Assembly (NCBI RefSeq): GCF_014217685.1 | Contig: NZ_CP043653.1 | Location: forward strand, 810,419 to 874,418 | DNA: 64,000 nucleotides | Source of the DNA: Glaciihabitans sp. INWT7 | GTDB lineage: Bacteria > Actinomycetota > Actinomycetes > Actinomycetales > Microbacteriaceae | Direction of reading: 5' to 3' | Shown: positions 51,434 to 60,135 of the stretch, piece after piece | Position numbering within the stretch: the first letter of the stretch is position 1 | How the letters are laid out: every line of letters starts with the position of its first letter | Position numbers and translations under genes: made by a program | The notes under the pieces: model-generated | Database searches by the model: none | Seen by the model: only the letters and a program-made list of their open reading frames with translations | Told to the model about the DNA's origin: nothing

Positions 51434-52344
51434 TTCGTATCGCGGCTGTCGGTGAATGCATGGTTGAGTTCACGCAAAACCCCGACGCAACATTTCGGAT
51501 GGGCTTTGCAGGGGACACGTACAACACCGCCGTCTATCTCCACCGGGCGGCCCACGGGGGTGCCGAGGTGCATTACGTGACGGCGACGGGGGATGATTGG
51601 CTCAGCGAGACGCAACTTACGGCGATGCGATCCGAGGGCCTGATCGTTGATGCGCTCCGCATCGCGAACGCGTCCCCCTCACTCTACTTGGTGAGTACTG
51701 ACAAGGTAGGGGAGCGTACCTTCACCTATTATCGTGAAGCATCGCCAGTGCGGCGCCTATTTCTTGATGTGCCCCTGCCGTCCGCTGACTCTTTCTTTGC
51801 CTCCTTTGACATGGTCTACTTCTCGGCGATCACTCTGCAAATGCTGGCACCGCAGGCACGGGAATTTTTATGGGACGCGCTCGGCGCCGCGCGAGCTTCA
51901 GGCACGACCGTCGCTTTTGACAGCAACTATCGCGCGCGCGGGTGGGCGAACGTCACAGAGGCGGTCCAAGCGGTCGACCGATCGATCGCGGTCACAGACA
52001 TCGCACTTCCCTCGCTATCGGACGAGCAGATGCTTCACTGCGGCTCCACGGGGCAGAGCGTGATCGACCGCTACCGTCAGGGCGGTGTTCGAGAGGTGGT
52101 CGTTAAAGACGGGGCGGGCGACTGTCTCGTTTATGCACACGGAAGCACTCACCATTTCCCTACAACGTTGCAAGCGCACCCCGTGGACACCACTGGAGCT
52201 GGCGACTCCTTCAACGCTGCCTACCTGCTCGGACGTATCCTTGGCCATTCCGTGGAAAAGTCTGTCGGCAAAGCTCACCGCCTTGCCGGAAGGGTGATCC
52301 AGCATCCAGGCGCGATCATATCGCGCAACAAGTCAGGCAAATGA
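51430..52344 (+). CDS. kdgK: 2-keto-3-deoxy-sugar-acid kinase (PfkB family)
   Basis: 304 residues from ATG 51430, overlapping the aldolase stop (ATGA). N-terminal MIRIAAVGECMVEF, GFAGDTYNTAVYLHRA for substrate binding, and the catalytic VDTTGAGDSFNAAYLLG near residue 255, all as in KdgK. It phosphorylates the dehydratase product for the aldolase. Ends 12 bases before an IS256 element; the C-terminus looks complete. Confidence 0.86.
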   Translation: MIRIAAVGECMVEFTQNPDATFRMGFAGDTYNTAVYLHRAAHGGAEVHYVTATGDDWLSETQLTAMRSEGLIVDALRIANASPSLYLVSTDKVGERTFTYYREASPVRRLFLDVPLPSADSFFASFDMVYFSAITLQMLAPQAREFLWDALGAARASGTTVAFDSNYRARGWANVTEAVQAVDRSIAVTDIALPSLSDEQMLHCGSTGQSVIDRYRQGGVREVVVKDGAGDCLVYAHGSTHHFPTTLQAHPVDTTGAGDSFNAAYLLGRILGHSVEKSVGKAHRLAGRVIQHPGAIISRNKSGK

Positions 52345-52356
52345 GAACCGATCGTC

Positions 52357-53761
52357 GGGTCTGTAAGAAATCTTGTGTAATTGGTTCGGCGTGACATCCG
52401 CGGCTGGGAGCTGTGGGATGGGAACAATGACGCATGAGCAGAGATATTCAGAAGCATCTTCGCTTTGATCCTGAGACGGGCCGGCCGTTGCCGGCGGAGA
52501 CCGATTTCGCCGCGTTAGCGGCGGAGCTCGTCGAGTCGGCTAAGGGGCAGGGCATCGAGTTGACTGGGCCGAATGGGCTCCTGACGGGGTTGACCCGGCA
52601 GGTGTTGCAGACAGCTCTTGAGGTCGAGATGTCTGACCATCTGGGTTATGACAAGCACGACTTCGACGGCCGCAACGGGCAGAACTCGAGGAACGGGTCG
52701 ACGCCGAAAACGTTGCGGACCGAGATCGGTGAAGTGACGGTCCAGATTCCGAGGGATCGGCAGGGAACTTTCGAGCCGGCGATCGTGCCGAAATATCAGC
52801 GTCGCATCGCGGGCTTCGATGAGGCCGTCGTCTCGCTATATGCGAAAGGGCTCACGACCGGCGATATCCAGGCCCACCTCTCCGACGTGTATGGGCAAGA
52901 TATCTCCCGGGAGCTGGTGTCGAAAGTCACCGACCGGGTCGTGGCCGACATGGAGGTGTGGCAGGCAAGGCCCCTGGATCCGGTGTATCCAGTGATCCTC
53001 ATCGACGCGATCGTGATGAAGGTTCGGGATGGGCAGGTCGGCAACCGACCCGTGTATGTGGCGCTCGGAATCGATCTTGATGGCCATCGCGACGTGCTGG
53101 GCATGTGGGTTGGACCGACCGGTGGTGAGGGATCGAAGCAATGGATGAACATGCTCACCGAGCTGAAGAACCGCGGCGTCGCCGATGTCCTGTTCGTCTG
53201 TTGTGACGGGCTGAAGGGCCTGCCGGACTCGATCCTCGCGACCTGGCCGATGGCGACCGTTCAAACCTGTGTCGTGCATTTGGTGCGCAACAGCCTGCGG
53301 TTCGCGTCCAGGAAGTATTGGAAACCGATCGCGGAGAGGTTGAAGCAGGTCTACCAGGCGCCGACGGTGAAGGCGGCAGAGCAACGCTTCGACGAGTTTG
53401 CGAAGGAATGGGAACCCATCTACCCGGCGATGATCGCGATGTGGCGGCGGTCGTGGGGTGAGTTCACCCCGTTTCTCGACTACCCGTTAGAGATCAGGAA
53501 GCTCATCTATACGACAAACGGGATCGAGTCGTTGAACGCGAGATTCAGAGCCGCGACCAGGCGTCGCGGCCACTTCCCCAACGAACAATCCGCACTGAAA
53601 GTGATGTATCTCGCGATCATCGAACGACGCCACAACCGGGCCAATCCGACAGGCGAGATCAACGGGTGGAAAGCTATTCTTAACACCCTCGCAATGACCT
53701 ACGGCGACCGCCTAGGACTCAACTAGCCGATGACCAGTTACACAAGAAATCTGACAGACCC
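52357..53761 (+). mobile_element. IS256-family element, copy 2, without target duplication
   Basis: 1405 bp, near-identical to copy 1 and inverted relative to it. The flanking octamers CGATCGTC (52349-52356) and CCGCTAGC (53762-53769) do not match, so this copy has undergone adjacent deletion or recombination after insertion. Confidence 0.92.
52434..53726 (+). CDS. IS256-family (mutator-type) transposase, copy 2
   Basis: 430 residues with the same protein sequence as the transposase at 36432-37724; only silent base changes were noticed. Intact. Confidence 0.95.
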   Translation: MSRDIQKHLRFDPETGRPLPAETDFAALAAELVESAKGQGIELTGPNGLLTGLTRQVLQTALEVEMSDHLGYDKHDFDGRNGQNSRNGSTPKTLRTEIGEVTVQIPRDRQGTFEPAIVPKYQRRIAGFDEAVVSLYAKGLTTGDIQAHLSDVYGQDISRELVSKVTDRVVADMEVWQARPLDPVYPVILIDAIVMKVRDGQVGNRPVYVALGIDLDGHRDVLGMWVGPTGGEGSKQWMNMLTELKNRGVADVLFVCCDGLKGLPDSILATWPMATVQTCVVHLVRNSLRFASRKYWKPIAERLKQVYQAPTVKAAEQRFDEFAKEWEPIYPAMIAMWRRSWGEFTPFLDYPLEIRKLIYTTNGIESLNARFRAATRRRGHFPNEQSALKVMYLAIIERRHNRANPTGEINGWKAILNTLAMTYGDRLGLN

Positions 53762-53770
53762 CCGCTAGCG

Positions 53771-54229
53771 GTGCTGCTCCGCGAGGGATTCCGGTGGTTC
53801 ATGGATCAGCTGAACGACGACGCGGCCGTGGTCGGTGAACGCCGTCTCAGCCCAGCGGCCGCGATCGTTCTCTCCCACCTCGATCCCGCCGGCAGCCGAC
53901 CCGCCGATGTCGCTCGATCGATGGGAGTCAGCCGTCAACACGTGCACACCGTCGTTCGTGAGCTCACCGACGCGGGAGTGGTGAACACCGTGCCGGACCC
54001 AGTCTCACGCCGCGATCGATTGGTCGTGCTGACCGCCCATGGCAACGCGCGCCGTCTACGCGCGGTCGCCCGACTCGCGGCCCTCGAGGCCGAAGTCGGA
54101 CAAACCATTGGCCTGCCCGACCTTGACCGTCTCCACTACATCCTGACCCGACTCTGGGGTCCCGGTCGGACCCCAGATCCCCTGCCACATGACGCGGGAG
54201 AGCGCGATAAGGGGTCGCGCCATGAGTAG
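53771..54229 (+). CDS. MarR-family regulator, probably N-terminally truncated
   Basis: 152 residues from GTG 53771. The winged helix includes PADVARSMGVSRQHVHTVVRE and the wing DPVSRRDRLVVLT. The frame is open back into the terminal repeat of the IS256 copy that ends at 53761, and there is no ribosome-binding site before GTG 53771. The original start was therefore probably removed by the IS256-linked deletion. Possibly a pseudogene. Confidence 0.7.
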   Translation: MLLREGFRWFMDQLNDDAAVVGERRLSPAAAIVLSHLDPAGSRPADVARSMGVSRQHVHTVVRELTDAGVVNTVPDPVSRRDRLVVLTAHGNARRLRAVARLAALEAEVGQTIGLPDLDRLHYILTRLWGPGRTPDPLPHDAGERDKGSRHE

Positions 54230-54351
54230 CAGGGCTGATGCTTCGGTGCGGTTACTTACCCCAGCTCGCCCTCCCACTGGACGTCGCATATCGACTTCTC
54301 CACACACAATCCACCTGAACGGCAAGTCCGCCCAATAGCCCGAAACAAGAT

Positions 54352-54999
54352 ATGGAGCACATTGTGACAAGCAAGGATTTCAGCCTCGCGACGGAACTTT
54401 CACAGCTGAAAGCTGCTGCCGGCGACATCCAGACCGTCTCAGAGGTCGTCCTCTACGAGCGACAGGCGCGCGACCACGGCTGGTGGGATCAGATGAGCGC
54501 TAGTTATTGGCCCGACGGCAACGTCTCGCTCCAGTGGTATGACGGTGAGCCAGCCGGATTCATCACCGGTTCACAGCGCATGCACGACGCGGGGTCTCGT
54601 CCGCTCCACCACATGTACGCACCAGTGGCCCACGTCAATGGGACGCGTGCGCACGTCGAGGCCGGGGCTGAGACCTGGTCGCAAGGCGAAATTAACGGCA
54701 TCAGCTGCAACTTCGACGCTCACGTTCGACTCAACTATCGGCTTGAGCGACGCGGAGAAGAATGGCGAATCTTGAAATTCAACGCGATCTATGAGTACTC
54801 GAGCGTCTCGCCCGTGGTCCCCGGTGTGTCAATATCGATCCCCGCCGAGGAGCTCGCCGGATTCCGCAGTTCCTATGCGATCTTCGCCTGGTACATGACC
54901 AACCAAGGCCTAGCCGCAGATCAGAATCAACTTGGTATCGATCGGCCGGAAGAACTCGATAAGTTCTACGCGGACCTCAAGGAGTGGCTGAACGCCTGA
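54352..54999 (+). CDS. SnoaL-like (NTF2-fold) protein
   Basis: 215 residues from ATG 54352 (GTG 54364 is an alternative). SnoaL_4-type pattern: the early helix YERQARDHGWWDQMSASYWP, then RPLHHMYAPVAHVNGTRAHV and a last strand EEWRILKFNAIYEYSS. Family members include steroid or polyketide isomerases and dehydratases. It may be regulated by the MarR protein upstream. Substrate unknown. Confidence 0.75.
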   Translation: MEHIVTSKDFSLATELSQLKAAAGDIQTVSEVVLYERQARDHGWWDQMSASYWPDGNVSLQWYDGEPAGFITGSQRMHDAGSRPLHHMYAPVAHVNGTRAHVEAGAETWSQGEINGISCNFDAHVRLNYRLERRGEEWRILKFNAIYEYSSVSPVVPGVSISIPAEELAGFRSSYAIFAWYMTNQGLAADQNQLGIDRPEELDKFYADLKEWLNA

Positions 55000-55248
55000 G
55001 GCCAACCGGAACATCATCGAGCGGACTCCGGGACCTCAAGAATTGGCGGGCCTCTCCACCCCTTCCACCGAGCACCCAACTTGGATACGACGACCAACTC
55101 ATCGAAATCGAAGCTGTCACCGCGACGCGAGCGTCCCTCTGACGTTCCGCTTGCGGGCTCTCCTCGAGGTCCAGATGCGGCCCTCAATCCGTGTGCGGGA
55201 GCTCCGCGAAATAGTGCATGCTTACCTTCCCGCTCACGGTCGCAGTAG

Positions 55249-56654
55249 TGCCCCATAAAGTGGTGTAACTCCTGGTGGCCGGCTCGTCGCGAGACGTAAG
55301 CGCGGTCACCGTGTGAGACCTTCGAGAAGTCTCTTACCTCTACTCGAAAGGCATCATCACGATGACCGCTCCACATATTGTCGACCCTGCACGCCTTCTT
55401 GGCGAAGCCCTCACCGATGCGTCCCCCGATCTGATGCGCAGCCTGCTGCAAACCATGATCAATGCGCTGCTCTCGGCGGATGCCGACGCGGTGATTGGTG
55501 CCGAGTGGGGCAAGGCCAGCCCCGATCGCACCGCCCAACGGAACGGTTACCGGCATCGTGACCTCGATACCCGGGCCGGGACGATCGACGTCGCTATCCC
55601 GAAGCTACGCTCGGGAACGTATTTCCCGGAATGGCTCCTCGAGCGCCGCAAACGGGCCGAGACTGCGCTGATCACGGTCGTCGCGGACTGCTACCTCGCC
55701 GGCGTTTCGACCCGCCGCATGGACAAGCTCGTCAAGACGCTCGGGATCCACTCGTTATCGAAATCGCAGGTGTCTCGGATGGCCGCGGAGCTCGACGAGC
55801 ACGTGAACGAGTTCCGTCACCGTCCGTTGGGGGATGCGGGCCCGTTCACGTTCGTCGCCGCCGACGCGTTGACCATGAAGGTCCGGGAGGGTGGCCGGGT
55901 CATCAACGCGGTCGTGCTCGTCGCGACCGGGGTCAACGCCGACGGGCGCCGCGAAGTCCTCGGCCTCAAAGTCGCCACCTCGGAGACCGGCCCGGCATGG
56001 AACACGTTCTTCGCCGATCTCGTTGCACGCGGCCTGACCGGAGTCCGACTCGTCACCTCCGACGCCCACCGCGGCCTGGTCGAAGCGATCGCTGCGAACC
56101 TGCCCGGAGCGAGCTGGCAACGCTGCCGCACCCACTACGCCGCGAACCTGATGAGTGTGACCCCGAAGAGTCTTTGGCCGGCCGTGAAAGCGATGCTCCA
56201 CTCCGTTTACGACCAACCCGACGCTGACGCCGTTCACGCCCAATTCGACCGGCTCTTGGACTACGTCGACGGGAAACTCCCCGACGCCCACGAACACCTC
56301 GACAACGCCAGAGCGGACATCCTCGCGTTCACCACCTTCCCCGAAGGACTCTGGCAGCAGATCTGGTCGAACAACCCCAACGAGCGCCTCAACAGAGAAA
56401 TCCGTCGCCGCACCGACAGCGTTGGGATCTTCCCCAACAGAGACGCGATCACCCGCCTCGTCGGCGCCGTCCTCGCCGAACAGACCGATGAATGGGCCGA
56501 AGGCCGCCGCTACCTCGGCCTCGACATCCTCGCCAAATCCCGCCTCACCCTCGTCCCCGACACCGGAAGCGAGGTGACCGAACCAGAACTGGCCCTCAGC
56601 GCATAATCCTTAGCTCGAAGGAAAACCGGCTACACCACTACCTGGGACTTGACC
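55249..56654 (+). mobile_element. IS256-family element of a second type (ends approximate)
   Basis: About 1.4 kb around the transposase at 55362. Candidate ends share AGTGGTGTA (55265-55273, and the reverse strand near 56630-56638), but the outermost bases match poorly, so limits are uncertain by 10-20 bases. No target duplication was found. Confidence 0.5.
55362..56606 (+). CDS. IS256-family transposase (second type)
   Basis: 414 residues. Mutator-type: NGYRHRDLDTRAGTIDVAIP near 67-86, FVAADALTMKVREGGRVINA, VRLVTSDAHRGLVEAI, RCRTHYAANLM, and NNPNERLNREIRRRTDSVGI. Complete. Clearly different from the 430-residue IS256 protein, and from the 428-residue one to its right. Confidence 0.92.
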   Translation: MTAPHIVDPARLLGEALTDASPDLMRSLLQTMINALLSADADAVIGAEWGKASPDRTAQRNGYRHRDLDTRAGTIDVAIPKLRSGTYFPEWLLERRKRAETALITVVADCYLAGVSTRRMDKLVKTLGIHSLSKSQVSRMAAELDEHVNEFRHRPLGDAGPFTFVAADALTMKVREGGRVINAVVLVATGVNADGRREVLGLKVATSETGPAWNTFFADLVARGLTGVRLVTSDAHRGLVEAIAANLPGASWQRCRTHYAANLMSVTPKSLWPAVKAMLHSVYDQPDADAVHAQFDRLLDYVDGKLPDAHEHLDNARADILAFTTFPEGLWQQIWSNNPNERLNREIRRRTDSVGIFPNRDAITRLVGAVLAEQTDEWAEGRRYLGLDILAKSRLTLVPDTGSEVTEPELALSA

Positions 56655-56678
56655 ACGGTCGCCAACTGGCGAAGGCTG

Positions 56679-58069
56679 GGGACTGTGTATTAAACGGTGT
56701 TTCCGGCCTGACGCGCTGAACGAAGTTTCAGCGGGGAAGGTGCCGTGATGATGACGACACTTGATGATGTGAAATCGAAGAAATCTGAGCCGTCTGCTGA
56801 GGAGGCTGCGGCGGTCGAGCTGGTGCGTCTGGCGAGGGAGCAGGGCTTGTCCCTGACCGGGCCCGACGGGTTGCTGAAGCAATTCACCAAGACCGTGCTG
56901 GAAACGGCGTTGAATGAGGAAATGACCGAACACCTCGGTCACGACAAGAACCGGGCAGAGCCCGAACGTGAGTCCTCGAACGTTCGCAACGGAACAAGAC
57001 CCAAGACGGTGTTGACCGAGGCGACCGGGCATGTCCAAATCGATGTGCCGAGGGATCGGGACGGAACTTTTGAGCCCGTCATTGTGCGGAAACGCCAACG
57101 GCGCCTGACCGGGGTCGACGAGATGGTCCTCTCGCTGTATGCCCACGGGTTAACGACCGGGGAGATCAGTGCGCACTTCGCGCAGATCTATGACGCCCAG
57201 GTATCGAAGGAGACGATCTCCAGGATCACCGACAAGGTGTCGGAGGAGATGAACGAATGGTCTCACCGTCCGCTGGACGGCGTCTACGCGGCGATCTTCA
57301 TCGATGCCATCGTGGTGAAGATTCGTGACGGGCAAGTAGCCAACAGGCCCATCTATGCGGCGATCGGGGTGAGCCTGGAGGGTGAGAAGGAGGTTCTGGG
57401 CTTGTGGGCTGGAACCGGGGGTGAGGGGGCGAAGTTCTGGATGAGTGTCCTGACGGACATCAAGAACCGGGGCGTGACGGACACCTTCTTCCTCGTCTGC
57501 GACGGGCTGAAAGGCCTGCCAGATGTTGTCTCAAATGTGTGGCCGTTGACGACGGTGCAGACCTGCATCATCCATCTGATCCGCAACACCTTCAAACTCG
57601 CGTCGAAGAAAGACTGGGACGCCCTCAAACGGGATGTGAAGCCGATCTATACGGCACCGAACCCGACGGCCGCGCGGACGGCGCTCGAGGAGCTGACCCA
57701 GAAATGGGGCAAACGATACGGTGCCATCACCAGATTGTGGGAGTCCGCGTGGGAGGAGTTCATCCCGTTCCTGGACTACGACGAAGAAATTCGCCGCGTG
57801 ATCTGCAGCACCAACGCGATCGAATCCCTGAACGCCCGATACCGGCGGGCGGTGCGAGCACGCGGTCATTTCCCCACCGAGCAGGCCGCGCTGAAGTGCC
57901 TGTATCTTGTCACCAGATCACTCGACCCGACAGGCGCGGGACGAGCCCGATGGACGATGCGCTGGAAGCCCGCGCTGAACGCGTTCGCCATCACCTTCCA
58001 AGACCGCTGGCCGGCCGCGGAAACCTACTAAATGAAAACCGCCGGAAACACCGTTAACGAGACAGACCC
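56679..58069 (+). mobile_element. IS256-family element, third type, with 8-bp target duplication
   Basis: 1391 bp. The ends GGGACTGTGTATTAAACGG (56679) and GGGTCTGTCTCGTTAACGG (minus strand, 58069) continue with a shared TGTTTCCGGC. GAAGGCTG at 56671-56678 and at 58070-58077 is the target duplication. Confidence 0.92.
56748..58031 (+). CDS. IS256-family transposase (third type)
   Basis: About 427 residues; GTG 56745 and ATG 56748/56751 are adjacent starts after GGGGAAGG. Mutator core: IFIDAIVVKIRDGQVANRPI, FFLVCDGLKGLPDVV, VQTCIIHLIRNTF, CSTNAIESLNARYRRA. Intact. Related to the 430-residue protein but clearly a different element. Confidence 0.93.
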   Translation: MMTTLDDVKSKKSEPSAEEAAAVELVRLAREQGLSLTGPDGLLKQFTKTVLETALNEEMTEHLGHDKNRAEPERESSNVRNGTRPKTVLTEATGHVQIDVPRDRDGTFEPVIVRKRQRRLTGVDEMVLSLYAHGLTTGEISAHFAQIYDAQVSKETISRITDKVSEEMNEWSHRPLDGVYAAIFIDAIVVKIRDGQVANRPIYAAIGVSLEGEKEVLGLWAGTGGEGAKFWMSVLTDIKNRGVTDTFFLVCDGLKGLPDVVSNVWPLTTVQTCIIHLIRNTFKLASKKDWDALKRDVKPIYTAPNPTAARTALEELTQKWGKRYGAITRLWESAWEEFIPFLDYDEEIRRVICSTNAIESLNARYRRAVRARGHFPTEQAALKCLYLVTRSLDPTGAGRARWTMRWKPALNAFAITFQDRWPAAETY

Positions 58070-58099
58070 GAAGGCTGCAGTGCGAGGTCGTTCGCGGTC

Positions 58100-58468
58100 T
58101 TAAGCGCGGTCGTGGAGGGTTACCTGGTAGCCGTCGAGGTCGGCGAAAGTAAACGTGTGACCAAATGGGCCGTCGATCGGAGCCGAAACGATGGTGTGGC
58201 CGTCGGCGACGAGAGCGTCATGAATGGCCTGGACGTCGGTGGCGTGGAGCCAGATCGCCGCGCCGATGCCCGGCTGACCGACAGATGCCAGATCGGTGCC
58301 GGGAACGACGTCTCGCAGTGCGAACGCGATTGGCGTCGTCTCGAAGACGACGGCATGAGGAGGGCCCGCCTGCGAGCGGACGAGGCCGAGGTATTTCTCG
58401 TAGAACCCCTGCGACGCGTCGAGGTCGCGAGTCTGGAGGGAGATGAAGTCGGGGCCGGTGGCGGGCAT
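58100..58468 (-). CDS. VOC-family (glyoxalase/bleomycin-resistance fold) protein
   Basis: 122 residues. A single chain with two beta-alpha-beta-beta-beta units: DFISLQTRDLDASQGFYEKY, LGL, and HTFTFADLDGYQVTLHD. The metal-site His and Glu can be partly matched, but the substrate is unknown. Divergent from the MarR gene with twin operators between them, so it is probably induced by a compound that it modifies or binds. Confidence 0.82.
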   Translation of the reverse strand: MPATGPDFISLQTRDLDASQGFYEKYLGLVRSQAGPPHAVVFETTPIAFALRDVVPGTDLASVGQPGIGAAIWLHATDVQAIHDALVADGHTIVSAPIDGPFGHTFTFADLDGYQVTLHDRA

Positions 58469-58504
58469 GGTGATGCTCCTTCAAGATCTGCAAATTGCGC
58501 TGCG

Positions 58505-58547
58505 TGTCAGTTTTCTGACACGTGACAATCTATGTCAGAATTCTGAC
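58505..58547. promoter_or_regulatory. Twin MarR-type palindromes
   Basis: TGTCAGTTTTCTGACA (58505-58520) and GTCAGAATTCTGAC (58534-58547) are perfect palindromes with the same TCAG/CTGA half-sites, centred 28 bases apart, nearly three helical turns. They cover the divergent promoter and touch the MarR GTG start. Confidence 0.8.
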
Positions 58548-59006
58548 GTGAGTCAAGACGGAGCCGGTATCGACCTGGAAACATCACTGGGCTACCTACT
58601 CAAGGAGGCCTCCAGCGCTCTTCGCACTGCGATGGAGGCAGTGCTGCGGCCGCTCGGGATGACCGTGACACACTATTCCTGCCTCGAGTTGCTCGCACAA
58701 CGCCCGGGCTTATCGAATTCCGACCTCGCGCGAGGAGCGTTCGTGACCCGGCAGTCGATGAGCGTGCTTCTGCAAGCCTTGGAACGAGACGGCTATGTGA
58801 CCAGGCCGGCGGAGGCGCCAACTGGGAAAGTCCTTCCCACACGGCTCACGCCCCGCGGTCGACGGAGCCTGGCGAGGGCGACGGTTGCTGTCCGATCCGT
58901 CGAGGCCAGGATGCTGGGCGGCATGATGCAGGACGAGCAGTCGGATGCGTTCAGGGTCCTGCAGAGCATGATCCACTCCTTGCGCGGCAACAACGAGGGT
59001 GCGTAA
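58548..59006 (+). CDS. MarR-family regulator
   Basis: 152 residues from GTG 58548; a longer open frame to 58443 crosses the operators and is rejected. Winged helix: LSNSDLARGAFVTRQSMSVL, then LERDGYVTRPAEAPTGKVLP (wing). Probably represses itself and the divergent VOC gene through the twin palindromes. Confidence 0.85.
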   Translation: MSQDGAGIDLETSLGYLLKEASSALRTAMEAVLRPLGMTVTHYSCLELLAQRPGLSNSDLARGAFVTRQSMSVLLQALERDGYVTRPAEAPTGKVLPTRLTPRGRRSLARATVAVRSVEARMLGGMMQDEQSDAFRVLQSMIHSLRGNNEGA

Positions 59007-59189
59007 ATCGCTCAGGTTCGCAAACTGAGGTCGAGCTATTCGACGAGCGGTGAAGGTTCCGCTTCTGACACACCAGGAGCTTCGGGAAGCAACAGCAGGT
59101 TTTGCTCTCGAACTGCGTCGGTGAGGGTCCCGCTTAGGGTCAGGCTGCAGGGGGTTGCAGCGAGAGCGAACCCGGTGGATCGTTCAATC

Positions 59190-59450
59190 ATGTTCATTGA
59201 TGACAACAGTCCGAATGGGGAGCAGGAGCCTCGACGCTTTAGGCGGTACAAGTACGGTGTTGGTGGTTCCCGACTCGTTCTGCCGGTTGTTGCGTTCCTC
59301 GTGGGGCTCATCCTTGTCGTGAGAAACGTGGGAGCACTCACAGGCGGGGTGTCCCGCGAACCGATCATGTTTTTCATCGGGCTTGGGCTCGTCGCCGTCG
59401 GCATAGTGATGTTCCTCGTCGGGCTTTGGGAGGGAAAACGCGGGCTGTAG
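59190..59450 (+). CDS. Small membrane protein, two helices
   Basis: 86 residues from ATG 59190 (MFIDDNSPNGEQEP). A basic patch (RRFRRYKYG) precedes two hydrophobic segments, about 30-48 and 57-77. Not assigned to a family. The longer open frame from 59121 lacks sequence character and is not preferred. Confidence 0.5.
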   Translation: MFIDDNSPNGEQEPRRFRRYKYGVGGSRLVLPVVAFLVGLILVVRNVGALTGGVSREPIMFFIGLGLVAVGIVMFLVGLWEGKRGL

Positions 59451-59565
59451 ATTTGCCTCCTCACTTCGTCGGGAGCCGCGACCGCGTGTCGGCCGTTTGG
59501 GAATACTCGCGAAAGTTCCCCGTCCACTTGCCGTTCCCGCTACGGGCCTATTTGAGGGAATCATT

Positions 59566-59895
59566 TCAGGAGGTTCTGCTGAGCCAACCGTCAAGGACGA
59601 GCGTCAGCGCTGGGAATGCGAAGAGCGCAAATAGCAGGAGGCCAGCCAAGAGACGCGACCGCCCGACGATCAAAACTACGAAGTCGAGAATTACGGCGAG
59701 TATCCAAATGGTGCTCGATAGCGCAATAACGACTGAGACGTTGCCCAATCCTCCTGGCAAAGGTCCGCAGTAGACGTCGCAGTTGCTGTTGTCCGTCGTA
59801 TCTCCTAGGGCCCAGATTAGGACCCAGGCGGCGACGATGGCGACTGCAGAGACAATGATTGCAACCTGTTCGCGAGAGCCGAGTTTTGAACGCAT
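59566..59895 (-). CDS. Small membrane protein, three helices
   Basis: 109 residues from ATG 59895 (MRSKLGSREQ). Hydrophobic segments at about 10-29, 49-70 and 80-98, with an external loop DNSNCDVYCGPLPGG carrying two Cys. The upstream part of the open frame (to 60069) is basic and low in complexity and is probably not translated. Function unknown. Confidence 0.5.
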   Translation of the reverse strand: MRSKLGSREQVAIIVSAVAIVAAWVLIWALGDTTDNSNCDVYCGPLPGGLGNVSVVIALSSTIWILAVILDFVVLIVGRSRLLAGLLLFALFAFPALTLVLDGWLSRTS

Positions 59896-60135
59896 TTTCG
59901 ACGGTTTTCGTATTGCCACTCTCGGAGAGTAAGCCCAGGAACGCCCTCTCGAAGGAGTTCGCGCGCAAAGACCTTCGCGGGTCTCGCTGGACGAGCGCTC
60001 CCACCATGACAACGTGTCGTTCATCGTTCGGCTTCCAGACTCGGTCGGACAATTTCTTTTTGAAGCCACCTCCGGGTCGCTGGAGGTTGATCATGCCTAA
60101 AGCGACTTACCCCTTACGCCTGGCCACCTGTGCGC

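Noticed and set aside
47404-52344. Sulfoquinovose (sulfo-Entner-Doudoroff) pathway
   Set aside because: The set of dehydrogenase, lactonase, dehydratase, kinase and aldolase is similar, but there is no GH31 sulfoquinovosidase, no sulfolactaldehyde dehydrogenase and no sulfonate exporter; the hydrolase is GH13 and the dehydratase is of the enolase superfamily.
36397-53761. Composite transposon made by the two IS256 copies
   Set aside because: The outer flanks (CGAAAGTC and CCGCTAGC) are not duplicates, and copy 1 has its own duplication, so it entered as a single element.
59896-60094. Minus-strand frames upstream of the three-helix membrane protein as a separate gene
   Set aside because: Two overlapping basic frames with no ribosome-binding site or domain pattern; likely non-coding.
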